Part shown: positions 15,983 to 23,800 of the stretch, piece by piece
How positions within the stretch are numbered: the stretch's first letter is position 1
Layout of the letters: each line of letters opens with the position of its first letter
NCBI GenBank assembly: GCA_964426945.1
Contig: CAYRSS010000006.1
Span: 80,343 to 144,342, forward strand
DNA length: 64,000 nucleotides
Reading direction: 5' to 3'
DNA from: CAYRSS01 sp964426945
GTDB lineage: Bacteria > Planctomycetota > Phycisphaerae > UBA1845
The notes under the pieces: model-generated
What the model was told of the DNA's origin: nothing
Database searches by the model: none
Seen by the model: the letters and a program-made list of their open reading frames with translations, nothing else
Position numbers and translations under genes: made by a program

Positions 15983-18445
15983 ATGACTCGACGCATTCTC
16001 GCTGCAATGATGCTCGCTCTGGCGGCTCTGGCCACTCCGGCCCTGGCCGATCCGGTCGGCACGGCGTTTACGTATCAAGGCCGCCTCAAGAGTGCGGGGG
16101 CGCCGGCCAACGGCGATTACGCGATGGTCTTCACGCTCTGGAACGATCCGACGGCGACGGCCGGCGCCAACCAGGTTGGTTCGGCAATCGAGTTCGACGG
16201 CCTTGGCGGCAATCCGGCGCCGGTCAGTGTGGTCGATGGTCTGTTCACCGTGACGCTGGACTTCGGTGCGGTATTCACGGGCAATGCGCTGTGGCTGGAA
16301 GTCGAGGTGGCGGGTACGCCGCTGTCGCCACGGAGCGAGCTTACGCCCGCACCACACGCGGCGTTCTCCACCGCGCCGTGGATCACGGCCGGCACCAACA
16401 TTCACTATCTGATGGGCAACGTCGGCATCGGGACGAGCAACCCGGCCGCCAGGTTGCAGGTGGACGACGGCGCGATTCGTGTGCGCAACAACGCGGACAA
16501 CAAGAACTGGGATCTCGCCTACGACGCGACGAGCAACTACTTCTACGTGGACGAGTTCGGCGCCGCGCGGCGGTTCGTCATTGAGAACGGCGGCAACGTC
16601 GGCATCGGAACCACGAATCCTGATCGTCACCTGGTGGTGAAGAGCCCGATTTCGCGCAACGAGAGCACGTGGATCCAGATCGACTCGGGTGGCGTCTCTT
16701 CCCAGTACTCCGGCCTCGAGCTGATGGACCGCGGCGCCGCCAAGTGGGAAGTGGGCAAGACCCCGAGCAACGAGTTCTACGTCGAGGAGCCCGGCGTCGC
16801 CCGTCGGCTCACCATTCAGCCCGGCACGGGCAATTTCCAGCTCACGAATGACGCCTCGATCTCCGGCGTGGACCAGATCATCGGTTTCAACGACCTTCGC
16901 CTGGCGGCCGACAGCACCGGCGGGCCTGACATGGTGATTCAGCCGAGCGGCAACGTCGGCATCGGCACGACCACGCCGGGCAACAAGCTCACCGTGGCGG
17001 GCATCATCGAGACCACCAGCGGCGGCATCCGCTTCCCCGACGGTTCGGTGCAGACCACGGCGGGCGGCGGTGGAGGTGGTGGCGGATCGTGGGCCTCGGC
17101 CGGCAGCAACATCCACAATCTCAACGCCGGCAACGTCGGCATCGGCCTTAGCGATCCCGCCTCGAAGCTCGAGGTCAACGGCGGCGTTCGCGCACTGGGC
17201 GGAGCGCCGGACGGTGATCCAGGCAGCGTGAACGTCGGCTACGCCTTCGAGAACTCGCCCAACTCCGGCGTGTTCGCACCGTCCGCCGGCCAGGTCTCGC
17301 TCTTCGTGCAGGGTGCACGAGGCATGATGATCACGCCGACCGGATTCGTTCCCGACCCGGCGGTGCATCTCGGTATCGACTCCATCTCCGACGCCCTGAT
17401 TCAAACGGGCCGGCTGAACGTCCGCGGCCTCTTCGGTGAATTCGCCGGCACGGCGATCACGGCCAGCGGCGGCGACGGCTTCCCCGCGATCCGCGTCGAC
17501 ACCGGGGGCGATGATGCCGTCGGCATCTATGTCCAGGGAAGTCTCGGAGCGAACAGCGTCGGCGTGCTCGCCACCGGCGACACCGGTATCTCCGGTGAGG
17601 GCGAGACGTACGGTGTCTCCGGTTTCAGCGGCGACACGGGTGTTAACGGAACCGGCGCCCAGATCGGCGTCGAGGGCATCGGTCTCGGCTTCGGCGGCAG
17701 CATCGGCGTCCGCGGCGAGGCTCCCGGCGTGGCCATTCACGGCGACGGCGGCATCGGCGTCCGAGCCACCGGCCACCTCTACGGGATCCAGGCCGAGCTT
17801 CCCGCCGACCCGGAGATTGCCGTGGGCCACGCCATCATCGCCTTCGTCGAGGACGAGGTGAATGACTTCGCGGCCACGTTCCACGGCAAGGTGCATGTGG
17901 ATGGCATGCTCAGCAAGGCCGGTGGCACGTTCAAGATCGACCACCCGCTCGATCCGGAGAACAAGACGCTCTCGCACTCTTTCGTGGAAAGCCCGGACAT
18001 GATGAACATCTACAACGGCAACGCCGTGACCGACCGGAACGGCGAAGCGTGGGTCGAGCTGCCCGCTTACTTCGACGCCCTGAACCGGGATTTCCGCTAT
18101 CAGCTCACCGTCGTGGATACGGAGCAGTTCGCGCAGGCCCGCGTCTTCCGCAAGATTGAGGGCAACCGCTTTGGCATCAAGACGGATCGCCCGGGCGTGG
18201 AAGTGTCGTGGCAGGTGACCGGTGTGCGCCAGGATCCCTGGGCCGAGCAGAACCGCGTGCAGGTCGAGGAACTCAAGCCCGAAGCGCAGCGCGGGTTCTA
18301 CCTGAACGCCAGGGCGTATGGCCAGCCGGACGAGAAGGCCCTGCGTCACTACACGAGAAGCTCGCTCGATGCGTTGACGAACGCCGATGCCGCCGATGCC
18401 GACCAGGCCCGGCCGGGCGTCGCGACGAACGCGCAGCCGCAGTAA
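15983..18445 (+). CDS. Large secreted tail-fibre-like protein with NVGIGT repeats
   Basis: 820 residues from the ATG at 15983, preceded by AAGGGG. The signal peptide ends PALAD. Residues about 27-130 (GTAFTYQGRL to SELTPAPHAAF) form the N-terminal domain often found before such fibres. Four units of the form NVGIGT.(N/T)P...L.V follow, as seen in phage tail fibres and trimeric bacterial fibres. A Gly-rich linker (six consecutive Gly) sits about residue 365. After it comes a low-complexity beta region with TGISGEGETYGVSG-type triplets, typical of trimeric beta-helices. The C-terminal 200 residues (HSFVESPDMMNIYNGN, NRDFRYQLT, GVEVSWQVTGVRQDPWA) form a recurrent terminal domain of planctomycete and Bacteroidota fibres. 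No dockerin-like or PEP-CTERM tail is present. Likely a surface fibre or adhesin. Confidence 0.82.
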   Translation: MTRRILAAMMLALAALATPALADPVGTAFTYQGRLKSAGAPANGDYAMVFTLWNDPTATAGANQVGSAIEFDGLGGNPAPVSVVDGLFTVTLDFGAVFTGNALWLEVEVAGTPLSPRSELTPAPHAAFSTAPWITAGTNIHYLMGNVGIGTSNPAARLQVDDGAIRVRNNADNKNWDLAYDATSNYFYVDEFGAARRFVIENGGNVGIGTTNPDRHLVVKSPISRNESTWIQIDSGGVSSQYSGLELMDRGAAKWEVGKTPSNEFYVEEPGVARRLTIQPGTGNFQLTNDASISGVDQIIGFNDLRLAADSTGGPDMVIQPSGNVGIGTTTPGNKLTVAGIIETTSGGIRFPDGSVQTTAGGGGGGGGSWASAGSNIHNLNAGNVGIGLSDPASKLEVNGGVRALGGAPDGDPGSVNVGYAFENSPNSGVFAPSAGQVSLFVQGARGMMITPTGFVPDPAVHLGIDSISDALIQTGRLNVRGLFGEFAGTAITASGGDGFPAIRVDTGGDDAVGIYVQGSLGANSVGVLATGDTGISGEGETYGVSGFSGDTGVNGTGAQIGVEGIGLGFGGSIGVRGEAPGVAIHGDGGIGVRATGHLYGIQAELPADPEIAVGHAIIAFVEDEVNDFAATFHGKVHVDGMLSKAGGTFKIDHPLDPENKTLSHSFVESPDMMNIYNGNAVTDRNGEAWVELPAYFDALNRDFRYQLTVVDTEQFAQARVFRKIEGNRFGIKTDRPGVEVSWQVTGVRQDPWAEQNRVQVEELKPEAQRGFYLNARAYGQPDEKALRHYTRSSLDALTNADAADADQARPGVATNAQPQ

Positions 18446-18464
18446 ATCGTTTGGACCACAGACC

Positions 18465-18490
18465 GCAGGCTGACACGTAACGCAGCCTGC
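18465..18490 (+). terminator. Possible hairpin after the tail-fibre gene
   Basis: GCAGGCT/AGCCTGC 7-bp stem with a 12-nt loop just after the stop. A perfect 14-bp palindrome follows at 18511-18524, upstream of the next ribosome binding site. Neither has a T-tract. Confidence 0.35.
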
Positions 18491-18546
18491 ATTCACGCAA
18501 CACACAAAACCCGCCCGCGGGCGGCACTGACGAAAGGAAGACTACG

Positions 18547-19245
18547 ATGATGCGAAACGTTCTATCCCAGACCGGTTCTCTTGTCCGCCGAACGACGGCC
18601 GCCGCCTGCAGGTCGCTGTGCCTCAGGCTGGCGTTGGGCCTGATGCTCGTCCCGGCCGTCGCTCATGCCCAGCCTTTCTCGATCGACTGGCACACGATCG
18701 ACGGCGGCGGGACCGGGAGCAGCGACGACGGGCAGCCGGGCGGCTTTGAGCTGGCTGGCACAATCGGCCAGCACGATGCCGGGTCGATGGCCGGCAGCGA
18801 ATTTGAGGTGTCCGGAGGGTTCTGGCAGTCGTCGGAATCCGTGGCCCCAGGCGCGTGCTGCTTCGACGGGGTGTGTGAGGATGGTATCGCACCCGGCTTC
18901 TGCACGACTTTCATCTGCGACGTGGCCGCCTACCTGCCGGAGACCTTCCAGGGTTGCTACGGCGACGCGAACGGCGACGGCGTCGTCACGGCCGGCGATC
19001 GCGGGTTTGTCTCCGCCAACATCGGGACAATCGACGCGGAGATGCTGTGCCTCTTCGACATGGACGGCAACGGATTCGTCACGCCTGCCGATCGCGGGTT
19101 CATCAGCGCGAATCTCGGGCAGTGTGCGGACCTGCCCGACTACCAGAACGGCAGCGGCCAGAACGCCGGCGCGCCCGACACCCGATTCGCCACGGCCACA
19201 TTCTTGGGCCCGGGCACGCTCTGCAGCGAAGATCCCTGTCCCTGA
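18547..19245 (+). CDS. Small secreted protein with C-terminal calcium-loop/Cys module
   Basis: 232 residues. AAAGGAAG lies 6 nt before the ATG. A long signal peptide ends VAHAQ near residue 42. The short central domain (SIDWHTIDGGGTGSSDDG, FELAGTIGQHDAG, FEVSGGFW) is a well-known small beta domain of planctomycete secreted proteins; its function is not known. Residues 102-232 are the GACC-DxDGNG-NGSG module, with two calcium-loop-like repeats (DANGDGVVTAGDRG and DMDGNGFVTPADRG). The end is identical to that of the RCC1 protein at 12768, down to EDPCP and into the 3' flank. It lies 101 bases after the tail-fibre gene and may be co-transcribed with it. Confidence 0.85.
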   Translation: MMRNVLSQTGSLVRRTTAAACRSLCLRLALGLMLVPAVAHAQPFSIDWHTIDGGGTGSSDDGQPGGFELAGTIGQHDAGSMAGSEFEVSGGFWQSSESVAPGACCFDGVCEDGIAPGFCTTFICDVAAYLPETFQGCYGDANGDGVVTAGDRGFVSANIGTIDAEMLCLFDMDGNGFVTPADRGFISANLGQCADLPDYQNGSGQNAGAPDTRFATATFLGPGTLCSEDPCP

Positions 19246-19322
19246 CCGACGACGATCACGCGATTCAGCCGGGCTGTCACCGCGATCGATGCGAGAGGCG
19301 ACGCACTCGCTCTCGGTTGATC
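19137..19322 (+). repeat. 186-bp direct repeat, copy 2
   Basis: Second copy of the repeat at 12660-12845, covering the last 36 codons of this gene and 77 bases beyond. About 6.5 kb separates the copies, so recombination could excise the kinase, sigma and fibre genes. Confidence 0.9.
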
Positions 19323-19591
19323 AAGTGCGACTGACTGCGAGAATCCTTGCGCCGCCGCTGCTCCGGCACGTTGAGTCCTCGCGCGATTCTCGCTAAGCTC
19401 CAGATGGGAGAGGTGTCTGTTCGGGTCCGGCTCGTTGATGGCCGTCGCGGGCATCGCGGGGATTCGACAGGCGCTCTGCCAGTCTGCTCCCGTCTACCCT
19501 TGTCCATCAATGAGCGATGAGCGTCGTCGTCCGTGTCGGGCCGATACGGCCCGGGCGACGCGGTCAGTGGGGACTTCACCGGCGGAGCGTC

Positions 19592-20467
19592 ATGGCACGC
19601 GCCGGCAGTTTACCGGACTTCACATCGGCGGGCGCAGTCGCGGCCAGGGAGCCCGTGCCCGATGGGCGGGAGCTGCGCGAACTCTTTCTCGGGCTGGTAC
19701 CGGCACGATTCAGCAGGCTGACGGGCGCGCCGATCGGCTGGGCGCTGGTCCGTGGCCGCGAGAACGGCGTGGTCGAGGCACTTGAGCATCCTCTCTGCAC
19801 CCGCTGCCCCGCCAGGAACGTGTGTCCGCGCAACTGGGCGCGCGAGGTGCCGACGCTGATCGCCTGGCCGGTAACACAGCGGGGTCGTTGCGCCTCGCGA
19901 AACTGGTGTTCGATCGTACCGGTGGCGGAAGACGGTCGGTGTCTCGCGGCCTGTAAAATCGTCGATCGACCGACAGCGGCCACCGAGGAGTTTGATCGCC
20001 GTTTCGAACTGCTCGGTGTGCTGGTGGAGAACTTCGTCCTGTCGCTGCGGGCGGGCGGTCCGCCCGCGGCGGGGCTGCCGGCTGGCGACGGGATCGCGAA
20101 GGACGCCGGCCATCCGCTCGTCCGTCGAGCCGTGGCCCACATCGAGGATCACTTCCATGAGGCGGACCTGTCAGTAGGCCGGGTTGCCGCAGCGCTGGAG
20201 TCCAACGCGTCCTACCTGGGCCATGTCTTTGCCGCGCAGACCGGTTTGCGCATGCACGTCTACATTGCGCAACGGCGGATCGAGCAGGCCGGCCGTCTGC
20301 TGACCACGACGAACTGGCAGGTCAAGCGCGTGGCCTATGTCACCGGTCATCACAGCGCAGACTGGTTCAGCCACGTCTTTCGACGGCATACTGGCCTGAC
20401 TCCGGGCGAGTTCCGCCGCCGGGCGCATCGCCTCAGCAGCCATCAACCGCCTTGCGGCTTCACCTAG
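19592..20467 (+). CDS. AraC-family regulator with Cys-rich N-terminal sensor
   Basis: 291 residues if started at ATG 19592 (GGCGGAG 4 nt upstream); an ATG at 19517 would add 25 poorly conserved residues. The C-terminal 110 residues are an AraC/XylS double helix-turn-helix: VGRVAAALESNASYLGHVF, then VKRVAYVTGHHSADWFSHVF and the ending FRRHTGLTPGEFRRR. The N-terminal half has a conserved-looking cysteine set, C69-x2-C72-x5-C78, followed by further Cys in RCASRNWCSIVP and GRCLAACK. This resembles the PocR-type sensory domain, which could bind metal or a small ligand. It stands between two groups of secreted-protein genes and is a plausible regulator of them. Ligand and targets are not evident. 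Confidence 0.82.
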   Translation: MARAGSLPDFTSAGAVAAREPVPDGRELRELFLGLVPARFSRLTGAPIGWALVRGRENGVVEALEHPLCTRCPARNVCPRNWAREVPTLIAWPVTQRGRCASRNWCSIVPVAEDGRCLAACKIVDRPTAATEEFDRRFELLGVLVENFVLSLRAGGPPAAGLPAGDGIAKDAGHPLVRRAVAHIEDHFHEADLSVGRVAAALESNASYLGHVFAAQTGLRMHVYIAQRRIEQAGRLLTTTNWQVKRVAYVTGHHSADWFSHVFRRHTGLTPGEFRRRAHRLSSHQPPCGFT

Positions 20468-20814
20468 GAACGGCGGCGCCGCGCGTTCACTGCGACTCTA
20501 CTCCCTTTGACTTTCTTCGATCTGCGCCGGGGCGCGGAGTTCGCGGTTGTCGCGGGCCGCGGCGCGCTGAAGACTCCATTCCGGCAGGCAGACGCTCGAC
20601 ATGCGGAAGCGCCCGACCCGGCGGCTGCGGTCAAGGTGGCTTCCGCTGCCGCGCGGTCTGCCGCCGTCCTGTGCTCGGATGGACAGGCGAAGGTGCTTCG
20701 GTCCGCGGGCCTGGCAGCCCGCGGACGCCTCCCCGTCCGGGACTCTGTGCTGCAACAATCTGTGCGCCGGAGTCCTCACCGGTCGGCGCGCCCGCCAGAA
20801 CTGGAGGTCTTCCC
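20468..20814. other. Gene-free region with a perfect hairpin
   Basis: 347 bases between the AraC gene and the 1928-aa protein gene. A perfect 10-bp stem, 20701-20710 with 20717-20726 around a 6-nt loop, lies about 90 bases before the start codon and could regulate the long gene. Otherwise no gene or recognised riboswitch was seen. Confidence 0.4.
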
Positions 20815-23800
20815 ATGGTTCACCTGTTTTTCATCGCGCCGGTCGGCGCCACTCGGATCCGGCCGTGCGCCTTTCATCACGGTGTTTGCGCGTTTGTGGC
20901 GATGATGGCTGTGCTTGCGGCGCCGCCACGCCGGAGCCATGCCATTACCGTGCTCTATCAAGCTCCCGGCACATCGGTAACCACGGGCCTGGCGCACAGC
21001 GACGTCGAGTTCGAGAATCCGCTCGCCGGTGGTGAGACGGTACTCTCGCAGCCCCTGTTTGAGTGGCGCGACGCCGACTACTTGGCCGGTCCTCCTCCCT
21101 GGTATGACGACTGGACGGTCGCGGGCGCAGGCGTGATCGACGGCAACGCCAACGAGGTATGGATGCGCCAGGCGGGGCAATCAATCACAACGTCCACCAC
21201 CCGTTCGGGCCGGTGGATGTCCGTGCATCTGATCGGCGACGCCAATGACGGCGTGGCCGACGTGCACGTAGACGGCGTGCTCGTTGCGACGCTCGACATG
21301 GGGTCCAACCTGCTGGACCGGGCCGTCGTGCTGGTCAGCGGCCTCGCCGACACCCTGCACCAGGTGCGGGTAAGCAGTGTGGGGCCCGGTGCACTCCGTG
21401 GTGTGGATGTGGCTGCGTTCGGCGCGGCGCTGCTCGGGCCGCCGCCGGACTCCTACAAATGGCAACAGCCACCCCAGCCGCTCAGTTCCGGCCCCGTCTA
21501 TGATGGCTGGGACGAACTGTCAGTGTTCCTCGGCCCGCAGATCGGCGCCGATGACTGGGTCTGTGAGACCAGCGATCCGGTGACCCGCATCCGCTGGTGG
21601 GGCTCATACCTCGGATGGAAGGAGCCGGTGCCGCCGTATCTGCCAGACGCGTTTCACCTGACCATGTGGACGGATGTGCCGGCCGGCACTGATCAGGAAT
21701 TCAGCCATCCCGGCCAGGTCATCTGGGGGGTGGACTGTTTCGACTACACCTGGGAGTTCGTCGGGTGGGACTACAGCCCGATCACCCATGAGATCGAGGC
21801 GACGTTCCTGTTCACACAGGAGCTTCGACCGGAGGAGTATTTCCAACAACCCGGTGTCAGTGCCATCTACTGGCTCAGCGTCGCCGCCTTCGAGCCGCTG
21901 GGTCAGCCGACGGACTATCCATGGGGTTGGAAGACTCGTCCCCGCGATCCGACATCGCCGGCCCCGGACGACGCCGTGGTGATCTGGGCGCCGACCGATC
22001 CGCAGCCGGGCATGGTCTTTCAGGCCGGCGCCCCGCTGTGGTTCCCGACGCCTGACGAGTCCTGGGACTTCGCCTTCGAGTTGGAATCGGCTCCGCTGCT
22101 GTCGGTTGTGAAGTTTGTCTCGGAGCCGGAACCCGATCCCGCCGGAGGACCGTGCTATTTCGGCTTCGACGAGGAATCGGTGTGGTGGATTCCCCCCGGC
22201 CAGATCGTGGCCGACGACTGGCTCTGCGCGGACGATCTGCCCGTGACGGCGCTGGAGTGGTGGGGCTCGTACCAGTTCTGGGTCGAGCCGTTCCCGCCGG
22301 CCGACGCCCCGGAGATGTTCCACGTCGGCATCTGGACCGATGTGCCCGCGGGAGTGGATCAGCCCTTCAGTCACCCGGGACAGATGGTGTGGGAGTTCTG
22401 GGCGCCACGCGGTGCACTCCAGGAGGTCACAGATCTGTGCGATGAGTACCCCACGCAGTTCCATTCCTATACCGATCAGTCCTTCCGCTATCGGCTGGAC
22501 CTGCCGCGCGAGTGGTGGTTCTGGCAGGAGTCCAATCCACCGGCCGTCAACATCTACTGGCTCAGCGTGGCCGCGTGGTATCCCGCCGGTCCGCCCTGCG
22601 CCTGCAATGGTGATGTCAATCGAGACGGGATCATCAACTCGATCGACATCAACCTGGTTCAGTTCAGCTTCGGCTGCCCGGTTGGCACCGGCAACCTGGT
22701 CTGCGACCGCGCGGACGTGAACTGTGACGGCATGGTGTCGCCACAGGATCTCGCGGTGCTGAACTGCCAGTTCGCCGGTGTTCCTTGGCCGCCGAACCAG
22801 CAATGCTGCGTGCAGGTGCCGGGCCCGCGCACGGGCCATCCCTGGGGCTGGAAGACAAGGCCGCATCGGCCGCTCGCCCCGGATGACGCCGTCAGGATCT
22901 TCGACCCGGTAGAGCCGGCCCTTGGCGCCGCGTATCTGCTGGGGATGCCCGTCGAGACCCTGGAAGAAGGAAGCTGGGACACGGCCTTCGTGATCTGGTC
23001 TTCGGATCCTCGTCCGCCGCTGATGAAGTGGTCGCAGCCGCCGGTAGTGTACACGGGCGGCGAACCGTTCTTCAACGGGTGGGACGAAATCTCCGTGTTC
23101 GGCGGGCCGCAGGTCGTCGCGGACGACTGGGTCTGCTCGACCGAGACGCCGGTGACGGATGTGCACTGGTGGGGTTCGTTCCTGGGATGGCGGGAAACGT
23201 ACCCGCCGTCGTTCGCCTTGCCGGATTCCTTCCAGTTGGCGATCTGGACTGATGTCCCCGCGGGTGTCGATCAGCCGTTCAGCCATCCCGGCGCCGTGCT
23301 GTGGGAGCATCCGTGTGTCGACTACACCTGGGAGTTCGTCGGCTGGGACGTCGATCCGCGCGACGGGACCGGGGCGAATCTCGACAGTCTGTTCCGTTTC
23401 ACTTGCGATCTGCCGCCGGGCGCGTGGTTTGATCAGGGCCCGGTGAACAGCATCTTCTGGCTGAGCATCGCGGCGATGTACCCGACCCTGCCGGGGCCGT
23501 CGCCGACGTGGGGCTGGAAGACAACGCCGCGACTCGACGCGCAATCGCCCGACGACGCGGTGGTGGTGTTTGACCCGCTGACGCCCCTGATCGGCATGAC
23601 CTACGGAGCCGGTGCGCCGCTCTGGTGGCCGACGCCGGAGTCGTCGTGGGACGTGGCGTTCGAGCTGACGACGCGTGACGTCACCCCGCCCGAGGCCTGT
23701 TGTCTGCCGCTCGGGGCATGCACTGATGTGACGCCGGACGTGTGCAACCAGCAGCTCGGCGTTTCGCAGGGACCGGGAACAGCCTGCTCCGGCGTAACCA

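Noticed and set aside
15866..18505. An 879-codon minus-strand open frame
   Set aside because: Antisense shadow of the tail-fibre gene; the plus strand has a signal peptide and conserved fibre repeats.
20452..20814. N-terminal extension of the giant repeat protein
   Set aside because: It overlaps the AraC gene end and would bury the signal peptide; the ATG at 20815 has a good ribosome binding site.
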